A DNA stretch of 64,000 bases from Lysobacter sp. CFH 32150 (GTDB taxonomy: Bacteria > Pseudomonadota > Gammaproteobacteria > Xanthomonadales > Xanthomonadaceae), in NCBI RefSeq assembly GCF_022758295.1, contig NZ_JALDWJ010000002.1:516866-580865 (forward strand). The letters run 5' to 3'. How positions within the stretch are numbered: the first letter of the stretch is position 1; every line of letters begins with the position of its first letter. A model generated the notes under the pieces. It saw only the letters and a program-made list of their open reading frames with translations. It did not search any database and had not been told where the DNA came from. Positions 48,014-56,207 of the stretch are shown here, piece by piece. The position numbers were made by a program, and so were the translations under genes.

Positions 48014-49399
48014 TCAGCCAGTCGGCCGCGGCAGCGTACGCGCCGACAGCTGGTACCAGTCGACCTTGCGCGTCACCACCATGATCGCCGCCAGAATCAC
48101 GAACAGCAGGCCCGAACCGAGCACCAGCGCGTTGTCCTCGGACACCAGCAGGCCATACAACGCGGCGTACAACGTCGCCAGCATCGCAGCGAAACCCAGG
48201 CCGCGGCCCAAACTGCGCAACACCGCGCTGAGGTAGAAACCGAGCAGCCCGATGCAGGCGACGCTCGAGATGAGGTAGGCCCGACCGAACTCGATGTGTT
48301 CGCTGAGGCTGACCAGCAACAGGAAGAAGATCGCCAGTGCGAGGCCGACGAGGCCGTACTGGATCGGGTGGATCGGCAATTGCTTGATCAGCTCGAACAT
48401 GAAGAAGCCAACGAAGGTGAGCAGCACGAACAACAGGCCGTACTTCGTCGCGCGGTCGGCCTGCGAGTAGACGTTGACCGGATCGACCAGCGACAGCGCG
48501 ATAGCATCGATGCCATCGACCGACACGCCCGCCGCCGCACGGTGGCCGTCCAGCGTGCCGTTGCCCGCATCGACCGACGGCATCGCCTTGCCGGCGAGGA
48601 ATTGCGCCTGCGCGCCTGTGGCGAGCGAGGACACTTCCCAGCGGGCATGGAAGCCGTCGCTGCCGATGCGGCGCTCGCGCGGCAGGAAGCTGCCGCCGAA
48701 GCGCGGATGCGACCACGTCGAATCGAGGCTGAAACGGTTGTCGCGTGCGAGCGGAACGATCGCGAGCGATTCGGTGCCGCCAAGGACGAAGTCGAGCTGC
48801 GTCCCTAGCTGCAACGACTGTCCAGCCGCGGGCGCCTCCAGCCGCACGTGCACGCCGCTACCATCGCGGCTGCCGAAGCCTTCCACGAGCGCAAGCTCGC
48901 GCCCGTCGATGCGCAGCTTCGGCGCACCGACCAGGCCACGTACGTCGGCGATGCCATAGCTGAGCCATGGTTGGCCAATGCGACGCGGATGCGCGGGGTC
49001 CACATCGACCGGGATCTGCGCGCGGAACGCCGCCTGCGCTCGGCCTTGCCATTCGTAGACGCGCACCTGGTGCAAGCCAAGCCGGCGCAATTCCGGCCGC
49101 AGATGTCCCTCGACGACCAGCGTCGCGGGGAAGAACGTCCAGCGGCCATCGACATTGCGCGACACCTGTCGGACAACACCTTTGTCGTCCTTCTCCTCCG
49201 CTTGCACCGTCTCCGTGTACGGCACCACGAGCACCGGGCCGGCGAACGCCTGTGCGCCGGCATAACTGCCCGCGATGCTGGCGACGGCCTGGTTGCGATA
49301 CTCCTGCCGTTCGTCGATGGTGCCGCGGATCATCAGCAACGGCACCAGGATCGCGATCGTCATCCCCAGCACCAGGAACATCTTCAGTAAAAGTCGCAT
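48014..49399 (-). CDS. creD: Inner-membrane protein CreD
   Basis: 461 residues. One N-terminal membrane helix (about 5-25), a long periplasmic beta-rich region with the family strings GPVLVVPYTE, GRWTFFPATLV and QPWLSYGIADVRGL, and about five C-terminal helices (LLFVLLTFVGFFMFEL and onward). CreD is the main output of CreBC in E. coli and Stenotrophomonas and affects envelope integrity and beta-lactam response. It is downstream of creC, with a cre-tag between the two genes. Confidence 0.95.
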   Translation of the reverse strand: MRLLLKMFLVLGMTIAILVPLLMIRGTIDERQEYRNQAVASIAGSYAGAQAFAGPVLVVPYTETVQAEEKDDKGVVRQVSRNVDGRWTFFPATLVVEGHLRPELRRLGLHQVRVYEWQGRAQAAFRAQIPVDVDPAHPRRIGQPWLSYGIADVRGLVGAPKLRIDGRELALVEGFGSRDGSGVHVRLEAPAAGQSLQLGTQLDFVLGGTESLAIVPLARDNRFSLDSTWSHPRFGGSFLPRERRIGSDGFHARWEVSSLATGAQAQFLAGKAMPSVDAGNGTLDGHRAAAGVSVDGIDAIALSLVDPVNVYSQADRATKYGLLFVLLTFVGFFMFELIKQLPIHPIQYGLVGLALAIFFLLLVSLSEHIEFGRAYLISSVACIGLLGFYLSAVLRSLGRGLGFAAMLATLYAALYGLLVSEDNALVLGSGLLFVILAAIMVVTRKVDWYQLSARTLPRPTG

Positions 49400-49466
49400 G
49401 ACCCAGCTCCCATCGTGGCAATGACGACAGGCTGGACGACGACGGTGCGCAGGCGATGGCGCGACG

Positions 49467-49482
49467 GTGAAGCGAGGGTGAA
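49467..49482 (-). promoter_or_regulatory. cre-tag, predicted CreB binding site upstream of creD
   Basis: On the minus strand, TTCAC-CCTCGC-TTCAC is an exact fit to the cre-tag TTCACNNNNNNTTCAC known for CreB in E. coli. It lies directly after the creC stop and 68 bp before creD. Confidence 0.8.
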
Positions 49483-49483
49483 G

Positions 49484-50914
49484 TCAGGCCAGCGGCAATG
49501 TCAGCGTGGCGATCGCGCCGCCACCTTCGCGATTGCGCAAACTCACTTCCCCGCCGTGCAGCGTCGCCACCTCGCGCACGAACGGCAGGCCCAGGCCGGA
49601 ACTGCGCTGCCCGTTATCGGGGCGCGGCAGCGAATAGAAGCGCTCGAACACGCGTTCGCCAGCGTAGTCCGGGATGCCGGGACCGCGATCGGCAACGATC
49701 AGGCGGACCTGCCCATCGCGGCATTCGACAGACAACTCGATGCGCCTGCCCGGCGGTGAGAACGCGGCGGCGTTGTCGACCAGGTTCAGCAGCGCCTGGC
49801 GCAGCAGGAAGGCATCGCCGACAACCGTTGTTTCCGCCGGGACCGGTGCAATGTCGAGTGAGTGATCATTCGTGCGCAGGGTCGGCAGCATGTTGTCTGC
49901 GACTTGCTCCAGAAGATCCTTGATGGCAACCGGTTCGCGCCGCTGCAGCCAACTCTGCTGCTCCACTGCCGCAAGGGCGAGCAGTTTGTCGATCATCTCG
50001 GTCAGGCGCACGCCCTGCCCTTCGACGTTGCGGGCGAAGCGCAGGCGCTCGGCTTCCGGCAGTGGTTCCTGCAGCAATTCGGCGGCACCGCGAATGGCTG
50101 CCAGCGGGCTTTTCATTTCGTGGGTGAGCGCCTGCACATAACGTTCGACGTATTCCTTGCCATCGAGCTTGCGTCGCATCGTCTCCAGGGCGCGACCGAG
50201 GTCGCCGATTTCGTCTCGGCGCCTCGGCGGCGGCGGCACGCGTTCGCCAGCACTGACGGCCTGCGCATAACGATTGAGGCGGCCAATGCCGCGCGCCAGC
50301 CACGCCGTCATCGCCAGGCCGATCAGCGCCGACAAGGCCAGCAACCAGCCGCCCTTGCGCAGGATTTCCTGCTGGCTGGCTTCAATGAACGGCTCCATGG
50401 TGCGGTTGGCCTTGGCCACCGTGAGCACACCGATGATCTGGTCGCCACGCATGATCGGCGCGGCGACGTGCATCACCGTGTTGCCTGTATCGCCGGGCGT
50501 TTCCGGGCTGGACCGCGCGCCGTACTGCCCGCGCAAGGTGAGGTAGACGTCGTTCCAGCGCGAGTAATCCTTGCCGACCGCCTCGCCGCGTGAGTCGTAG
50601 CGGACGATGCCTTGCGCGTCGGTCACGTAGATGCGGTAGTCGAAACGATCCTTGTGGAATTTCCAGATCGCGGCGTCGAGCCGGCGCCGCTCGGCGGTTT
50701 CGACTTCGCGCGCGAAAGCGCCATCGGCGATATGGCCGCTGCGCATGTCCTCGGCGGCGAGTGCGGCCAACACGGTGGCGGTGTCGGCAAGCGTGGCTTC
50801 CATCGCCTGGCGCACGCCCGGCTTCACTTCATTGACGAACACCCGCATGACGAAGAACGCGGCGAGGCCGATGATCAGGAATACGCCGAGGAACAGTCGC
50901 AGACCCAGTCGCAC
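49484..50914 (-). CDS. creC: Two-component sensor histidine kinase CreC
   Basis: 476 residues, GTG start at 50914 with a GGAGG site. Membrane helix at about 7-27, a periplasmic sensor domain (about 28-180), a second helix near 185, HAMP-like linker, then H box ALTHEMKSPLAAIRGAAEL, N box LLNLVDNAAAFSPPG and G boxes DRGPGIP and GLGLPFVREV. CreC phosphorylates CreB in response to carbon/fermentation signals and, in some species, penicillin-binding protein inhibition. 1 bp after the creB stop. Confidence 0.93.
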   Translation of the reverse strand: MRLGLRLFLGVFLIIGLAAFFVMRVFVNEVKPGVRQAMEATLADTATVLAALAAEDMRSGHIADGAFAREVETAERRRLDAAIWKFHKDRFDYRIYVTDAQGIVRYDSRGEAVGKDYSRWNDVYLTLRGQYGARSSPETPGDTGNTVMHVAAPIMRGDQIIGVLTVAKANRTMEPFIEASQQEILRKGGWLLALSALIGLAMTAWLARGIGRLNRYAQAVSAGERVPPPPRRRDEIGDLGRALETMRRKLDGKEYVERYVQALTHEMKSPLAAIRGAAELLQEPLPEAERLRFARNVEGQGVRLTEMIDKLLALAAVEQQSWLQRREPVAIKDLLEQVADNMLPTLRTNDHSLDIAPVPAETTVVGDAFLLRQALLNLVDNAAAFSPPGRRIELSVECRDGQVRLIVADRGPGIPDYAGERVFERFYSLPRPDNGQRSSGLGLPFVREVATLHGGEVSLRNREGGGAIATLTLPLA

Positions 50915-50915
50915 T

Positions 50916-51602
50916 TCACGCCTCCAGCGAGTAACCGAGCCCGCGATGGGTGCGGATCGGGTCGGCGTTATCCTTCCCAACCGCCATGCCCGCCGCGCGC
51001 AACTTGGCGCGCAGGGTCTTGATGTGCGTGTCGATGGTGCGATCGCCGCTGTCGGCGGCATCGTCCCAGCCACGGTCCATCAGCTGCGCGCGGGTCAGGA
51101 TCGCGCCGGGCCGTTGCAGCAGGGCGGCCAGCAAGGCGTATTCGTAGCGCGTGAGATCCAGTGCATGGCCGTGGTAACGGATGCGGTGGCCATCACGATC
51201 GATCGCGAAGGCGCCGCGCTCGCTCCATGCAGGTTCGGCACTGCGCGGTCGCCGCAGCCGCGCGCGCACGCGCGCGACCAGCTCGCGTGGCGAGAATGGC
51301 TTGGCCATGTAGTCGTCGGCACCCAGCTCGAGGCCAAGCACGCGGTCGATCTCGTCATTGCGCGCGGTCAGGAAGATCACCGGCACGTCGCTGAAGCCGC
51401 GCAACTCGCGGCATACATCGAAGCCATTCGTATCGGGCAGGCCGACGTCGAGCACCACCACGTCGATGCCGCCGGCGCGCACCCGCGGCAGCACCTCGCG
51501 CCCGAGCAGGCAGTGCTCGGCTTCCAGGCCCTCGCTGCGCAGCGCGTACAACACTGCGTCGGCGATGGCGGCTTCGTCTTCGGCGATCAGCACCTTCGGC
51601 AT
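50916..51602 (-). CDS. creB: Two-component response regulator CreB
   Basis: 228 residues from MPKVLIAEDEAAIADAV, chosen over upstream in-frame codons. Receiver Asp in VVLDVGLPDTNGFD, switch region FLTARNDEIDRVLGLELGADDYMAKP, and an OmpR-type winged helix (LTRYEYALLAALLQRPGAIL, RTIDTHIKTLRAKL). With creC and creD downstream it forms the creBCD operon. Confidence 0.94.
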   Translation of the reverse strand: MPKVLIAEDEAAIADAVLYALRSEGLEAEHCLLGREVLPRVRAGGIDVVVLDVGLPDTNGFDVCRELRGFSDVPVIFLTARNDEIDRVLGLELGADDYMAKPFSPRELVARVRARLRRPRSAEPAWSERGAFAIDRDGHRIRYHGHALDLTRYEYALLAALLQRPGAILTRAQLMDRGWDDAADSGDRTIDTHIKTLRAKLRAAGMAVGKDNADPIRTHRGLGYSLEA

Positions 51603-51657
51603 GCGCCGCAGCATAGCGGGCTGGCGCGAACCTGCCGAGCGCACCCACAATGCCCGC

Positions 51658-52515
51658 ATGAACTACCGCCACGCCTTCCATGCCGGCAACCACGCCGACG
51701 TGCTCAAACACGTCGCCCTGCTCGCATTGTGCGAGGCGCTCACCGTCAAGTCGTCGCCCTGTTTCGCCCTCGACACCCACGCCGGGCGCGGGCTGTACGC
51801 CCTCGACGGCAACTCCGCCCAACGTACCAGCGAGGCCAGGGATGGCATCGGGCGGCTGCTGGCCGAGGCGCCGAAGCACCCGGTGATTGCCCGCTATCTG
51901 GCTGCGATCAAGGCCTGTCGTGCGGCTCATGGTGCCGCCACCTACCCCGGCTCGCCGTGGTTGCTGGCGCACGCACTGCGCCCTGAAGACCGCATCGCCG
52001 CCTGCGAATTGCAGCCGGAAGAAGCGGCGGCGCTGAAGACCAACTTCGCCAGGGACGCGCGGATCGCGGTGCACCAGCGCGACGGGTACGCCGCATTGAA
52101 GGCGCTGCTGCCGCCGAAGCTCGGCACGACCAAATTCGGCCGCGGCCTGGTGCTGATCGATCCGCCGTACGAAGCGCAACTCGACGAATTCGATACCGCG
52201 CTTACAGCATTGCGCGAAGGCCTGTCGCGCTGGCCGGAGGCCATGTACGCGCTGTGGTATCCGATCAAGCTACGTCGCGTGCTGCACTCGTTCTATCGCG
52301 AGGCGACGAAGTTGCCGGCCAAATCCACGCTGGTCGCGGAACTGCTGGTACGCCCCGACGATTCCCCGCTGCGCATGAACGGCAGCGGCCTGTTGATCCT
52401 CAATGCGCCCTGGCAATTCGACGGGACGCTGGCGCCGGCCCTGGCGATGCTGCGCGATGCGATGGGCGAAGCGGGAGCCAGTTCACGCGTGGAATGGCTC
52501 CGGGCGCCCGCATGA
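51658..52515 (+). CDS. rlmJ: 23S rRNA (adenine(2030)-N6)-methyltransferase RlmJ
   Basis: 285 residues starting MNYRHAFHAGNHADVLKHV, the RlmJ hallmark opening. The methyltransferase site VLIDPPYE matches the N6-adenine DPPY motif, and the SAM region is DTHAGRGLYAL. RlmJ methylates A2030 of 23S rRNA. Divergent from creB, with 55 bp between the start codons. Confidence 0.95.
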   Translation: MNYRHAFHAGNHADVLKHVALLALCEALTVKSSPCFALDTHAGRGLYALDGNSAQRTSEARDGIGRLLAEAPKHPVIARYLAAIKACRAAHGAATYPGSPWLLAHALRPEDRIAACELQPEEAAALKTNFARDARIAVHQRDGYAALKALLPPKLGTTKFGRGLVLIDPPYEAQLDEFDTALTALREGLSRWPEAMYALWYPIKLRRVLHSFYREATKLPAKSTLVAELLVRPDDSPLRMNGSGLLILNAPWQFDGTLAPALAMLRDAMGEAGASSRVEWLRAPA

Positions 52516-52520
52516 CTCTC

Positions 52521-52584
52521 GTAGGGTGGGCTTCAGCCCACCATCGCTTGCATGATTGAACCGGTGGGCTGAAGCCCACCCTAC
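52521..52584. repeat. Inverted REP pair of the GTAG type (REPIN/BIME-like)
   Basis: A 22-bp unit beginning GTAGGGTGGGC (52521-52542) reappears as its exact reverse complement (52563-52584), with a 20-bp spacer. Each unit is itself palindromic around GGGCTTCAGCCC. A 5' GTAG head is the mark of the REP families mobilised by RAYT transposases in Xanthomonadaceae. No RAYT gene is in this window. Confidence 0.8.
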
Positions 52585-52586
52585 GC

Positions 52587-53546
52587 CTATCCGACGCTCG
52601 GGGCTTCCGCTGAAATGTAGTCCTGATCGGGCCGGTGGCGATCTTCGATCTCCGGCTCGAAGAAGCTCCAGCGCACATTCGAAAACTTTGCCTTCATCGC
52701 CGTCTCGATCCGGTTGATGTCCTCGACCAGCGCACGCATCGACGGCCGTTCCTGCATGACCGCCTGCACCGACACCATCACGTCGTTGCCGAGCTGCAGG
52801 GTGATCAGGCTGAGCACCTTCTCCACCTGCGGCTGGCCTTCGATGAAGCTGCGGATTTCAGCCTGCAGGTCGCCATCCACGCTCTGTCCGATCAGCAACG
52901 CCTTGACCTCGATCGCCACGAACACCGCAACCACGATCAGCAATACGCCGATCGCCAGTGTGCCGATCGCATCCCAGACCGGATTGCCGGTGACCACCGA
53001 CAGCACCACCGCGAACAGCGCGAACACCAGGCCCAGCAGCGCGGCCAGGTCCTCGCCGAAGATCACCACCAGTTCCGCCTGGCGGCTCTCGCGGAACCAT
53101 CGCCACAGTGAACGGCCGCCGCGCGCCTTGTTCACTTCCTGCATGCAGGCGCGCATCGATGCGGCCTCGGCGACGATGCCGAACACCAGGACGCCAACTG
53201 CCCACCACCACTGCTTCAACGGTTCCGGGTCATGCAGCTTGTGGAAGCCCTCGTAGACCGAGAACATGCCGCCCACCGAGAACAGCATCAGCGCGACCAG
53301 GAACGACCAGAAATAGATCGCCTTGCCGTAACCGAGCGGATAGTCCGGAGACGGCGGCCGCTTCGCCTGCTTCATGCCCAGCAATAGCAACAGCTGGTTG
53401 CCGCAGTCGGCCAACGAGTGCACGGTCTCGGCCAGCATCGCGCTGGAACCGGTGAAGAAGGCAGCCACGCCCTTGCTGACGGCGATGGCGAAATTGGCGC
53501 CGAGTGCGAAGAGGATCGCGCGGGTGGAGTCGCCGCTGCCTGCCAT
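52587..53546 (-). CDS. Cation diffusion facilitator family transporter
   Basis: 319 residues with about six membrane helices. CDF marks: the TM2 motif HSLADCGNQ and the TM5 motif FGEDLAALLG, where the usual His is replaced by the Glu-Asp seen in the ZnT9/YdbO-like branch. A cytosolic C-terminal domain (about 215-305) is the dimerisation unit. It exports divalent metals (Zn, Fe, Mn, Co possible) by proton exchange; the metal is not readable. Ends 2 bp after the REP pair. Confidence 0.85.
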   Translation of the reverse strand: MAGSGDSTRAILFALGANFAIAVSKGVAAFFTGSSAMLAETVHSLADCGNQLLLLLGMKQAKRPPSPDYPLGYGKAIYFWSFLVALMLFSVGGMFSVYEGFHKLHDPEPLKQWWWAVGVLVFGIVAEAASMRACMQEVNKARGGRSLWRWFRESRQAELVVIFGEDLAALLGLVFALFAVVLSVVTGNPVWDAIGTLAIGVLLIVVAVFVAIEVKALLIGQSVDGDLQAEIRSFIEGQPQVEKVLSLITLQLGNDVMVSVQAVMQERPSMRALVEDINRIETAMKAKFSNVRWSFFEPEIEDRHRPDQDYISAEAPSVG

Positions 53547-53639
53547 GGGGTGCTCGTCTGAATCGGGGGAAGGCGAAGTTTAACAAGCGCCCACCTCCGG
53601 CTATTAACATCGGCAAGCTCTTGAATCAGTAGCAAGCCC

Positions 53640-53990
53640 TTAATCGGCAAGTTCGCGCTGGGTCTTCTTCGGCAGCTTCGCGCGCACCAGCTCGTAACTG
53701 CGTCGCAGCAATCCGGCCAGCTCCACATCCGGCAGGCGTTTGGGCTCGGCGACGAGGACCCAATGCGCGCGGGCCAGGTACGGCGCCGGGATGAAACCCG
53801 GGCGCTCGGTCAATTCGAGGAAGCGTTCGTCCTCGACCTTGAAGCTCAACCTGCCCGCCAGCGGCCCACGGACGCAGAGCACGCAGAACATCTTGCCAAC
53901 GACGGAGAACACCAAGTCGTCGTCCCATTTGATGTCGCTGCCGACGCCGGGCCAGCGATCGACGATATCCCGAAGCGCCGCCTCATTCAT
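53640..53990 (-). CDS. MmcQ/YjbR family protein
   Basis: 116 residues, the family size. Core strings are WPGVGSDIKWDDDLVFSVVGKMF, GRLSFKVEDERFLELTERPG in outline, and ARAHWVLVAEP, the aromatic signature of the CyaY-like fold with proposed DNA binding. No enzymatic activity is established for the family. It stands alone, with the divergent GNAT gene 42 bp away. Confidence 0.85.
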   Translation of the reverse strand: MNEAALRDIVDRWPGVGSDIKWDDDLVFSVVGKMFCVLCVRGPLAGRLSFKVEDERFLELTERPGFIPAPYLARAHWVLVAEPKRLPDVELAGLLRRSYELVRAKLPKKTQRELAD

Positions 53991-54032
53991 TTGTAGAGCA
54001 TAGCTTCACCTTCCCCGTGGCAAGCTTCCTGA

Positions 54033-54599
54033 ATGGCTGCCCGTAACCGCCTTCCCCCATGGCACGAGCATCTGCGCCTGACCAATGGCCGCGAGGTGCT
54101 GATCCGCCCGATCCGGCCGGACGACGCCGAAACCCTGCGCGCCGGTTTCGCCCTGCTGCAGCCGGACGAGATCCGTCAGCGTTTCCTCTATGCATTGAAG
54201 GAATTGACGCCGGAGATGGCCGAGCGCCTGACCCGGCCGGACAGCAAGCGTGAATTCGCGCTGGTTGCGGCCGAGCCGCTCCCTCCGGGCGAAGCGCTGG
54301 TCGGTGCGGTCGCGCGGGTGGTCATCGCCGACAGTGCGTCTGGCGACGGCAGTCGCGATGCCGAGTTCGCGATCCTGGTCAGCCGCTATATCAACGGCAT
54401 GGGCCTGGGCAGGCACCTGATGCGACGGCTGGTGCGCTGGGCGCGGGGCAAGAAACTCGATCGCCTGTATGGCGATGTGCTCGAACACAACCAGGCGATG
54501 CTGGCCCTGGCCACGTCGCTGGGGTTCCGCCGTGAAGCTTCGGATGCACCGGGTCTGGTGCGCGTGGTGCTGGACCTGCGTCCATCCTCCACTCCGTAA
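54033..54599 (+). CDS. GNAT family N-acetyltransferase
   Basis: 188 residues. The acetyl-CoA fold follows VLIRPIRPDDAETLRAGF (motif C), then FAILVSRYINGMGLGRHLMRRLVRWA (motif A with a Q/RxxGxG/A-like GMGLG loop) and the terminal GDVLEHNQAMLALATSLGFR (motif B). It resembles the C-terminal GNAT part of protein lysine acetyltransferases such as Pat but lacks the CoA-ligase portion. Substrate unknown. Confidence 0.85.
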   Translation: MAARNRLPPWHEHLRLTNGREVLIRPIRPDDAETLRAGFALLQPDEIRQRFLYALKELTPEMAERLTRPDSKREFALVAAEPLPPGEALVGAVARVVIADSASGDGSRDAEFAILVSRYINGMGLGRHLMRRLVRWARGKKLDRLYGDVLEHNQAMLALATSLGFRREASDAPGLVRVVLDLRPSSTP

Positions 54600-54685
54600 C
54601 AGGTCGTGGCGTCGGCCGTCGTGCCGTGGAAACGCCGTTCAGTACGTTACTTGGGGCGCGGCCCTGAGCCCAAGAGGAGCCCGTC

Positions 54686-54958
54686 ATGCCCAGATATGTG
54701 ATCGAACGTGACATCCCCGGTGCCGGCAAACTGTCGCCGCAGGAACTGAAGGCGATCTCGCAGAAGTCCTGCAGCGTGCTCGAAGGCCTCGGGCCGCAAA
54801 TCCAGTGGGACCACAGCTACGTCACCGGCGACAAGATCTATTGCGTCTATATCGCACCCAACGAGGACATGGTCCGTGAGCATGCCAAACAGGGTGGTTT
54901 CCCGGCCAACCGGGTCTCCGAAGTCGCAACCCTCATCGATCCGGTAACCGCCGAGTAG
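54686..54958 (+). CDS. DUF4242 domain protein
   Basis: 90 residues starting MPRYVIERDIPGAGKLSPQE, the standard opening of DUF4242 (SCO4226-like nickel-binding ferredoxin-fold family). The body includes WDHSYVTGDKIYCVYIAPNE and EHAKQGGFPANRV. A good SD (AGAGGAG) lies 8 bp before the ATG. Cytosolic; role not established. A terminator follows. Confidence 0.88.
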   Translation: MPRYVIERDIPGAGKLSPQELKAISQKSCSVLEGLGPQIQWDHSYVTGDKIYCVYIAPNEDMVREHAKQGGFPANRVSEVATLIDPVTAE

Positions 54959-54974
54959 CGCGGATAAAAGCGAA

Positions 54975-55001
54975 AGCCCAGCACGTAACGAGCTGGGCCT
55001 T
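54975..55001. terminator. Terminator-like hairpin between DUF4242 gene and ohr
   Basis: AGCCCAGC and GCTGGGC face each other across a 9-nt loop; AAA on the left and TT on the right arm lie beside the stem. It separates two convergent genes. Confidence 0.6.
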
Positions 55002-55035
55002 CGTCTGGAACAATATCTTGATCGCCTCAGCGGGA

Positions 55036-55461
<426 letters not shown>

Positions 55462-55548
55462 GGATATTCCGAATTTTATGCGGCTAAGGGGGGAGAACGA
55501 CCGAGTGCCGCGATCGGCGTTCCAGTACGCATTAGTGGGTTTCGTAGC

Positions 55549-55998
55549 TCACGCGTGCTTCAACAGACTTGTACGCAGCCGCTCCAACTGCACCTTGAGC
55601 GAACCAATTTCATCGATCGAGCATTCGGCCGCACGGCTCATGGTGATGGGCACATTGCTCGCCTGCTTCTTCAGCGCACGCCCTGCTGGCGTCAGTGCGA
55701 TGACCACCTGACGTTCATCACTGATCGCGCGCGTGCGAGTGACCAAGTCGGCAGCTTCCAGACGTTTCAGCAACGGGGTCAGCGTTGCCGAATCCAGGAA
55801 CAGGCGCCCACCGATGTCCGACACGCTCAGTGCGTCGCGCTGCCACAGCACCATCATCACCAAGTACTGTGGATAAGTGAGGCCGAGTTTGCGCAACAGC
55901 TTTCGATAGACCTTGTTCAACGCTAGGCTCGTCGAATACAACGCGAAGCAGAGCTGGTTGTCGAGTTCAAGGGATGCTTGGTTCGGGGTTGCTCTCAT
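55549..55998 (-). CDS. ohrR: MarR family peroxide-sensing repressor OhrR
   Basis: 149 residues from [24 protein letters not shown], chosen because the N-terminal sensing Cys (residue 17 here, in NQLCFALY) is at the OhrR position. The winged helix covers [39 protein letters not shown], shown by its [14 protein letters not shown] recognition helix. In-frame upstream codons lie in the mfd region and are spurious. It represses ohr and itself until oxidised. Confidence 0.94.
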   Translation of the reverse strand: MRATPNQASLELDNQLCFALYSTSLALNKVYRKLLRKLGLTYPQYLVMMVLWQRDALSVSDIGGRLFLDSATLTPLLKRLEAADLVTRTRAISDERQVVIALTPAGRALKKQASNVPITMSRAAECSIDEIGSLKVQLERLRTSLLKHA

Positions 55999-56012
55999 GG
56001 CCTGCAATTTAC

Positions 56013-56039
56013 ATAGCGCGCTATTTAATAGCAAGCTAT
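56013..56039. promoter_or_regulatory. Double palindrome upstream of ohrR, likely OhrR operator
   Basis: ATAGCGCGCTAT (56013-56024) and ATAGCAAGCTAT (56028-56039) are two palindromic copies 15 bp centre to centre. The AT-rich setting and position 15-41 bp upstream of ohrR fit an OhrR operator; binding by two dimers is suggested. Confidence 0.7.
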
Positions 56040-56207
56040 TTATATGAACGGATAATGACCGCACCCAGCGATGGCTTATGTGGACATGCCTGCCGCATCG
56101 CACCGAAAGCGCAGCCTGCGGCACGCTCTCGCGTAAACTTGCCCCACTTTGCGCTGGCGGCGATGGCTGCCGGCGCTGCACTTGTTTTGACGCGAGATCA
56201 CCACCCG

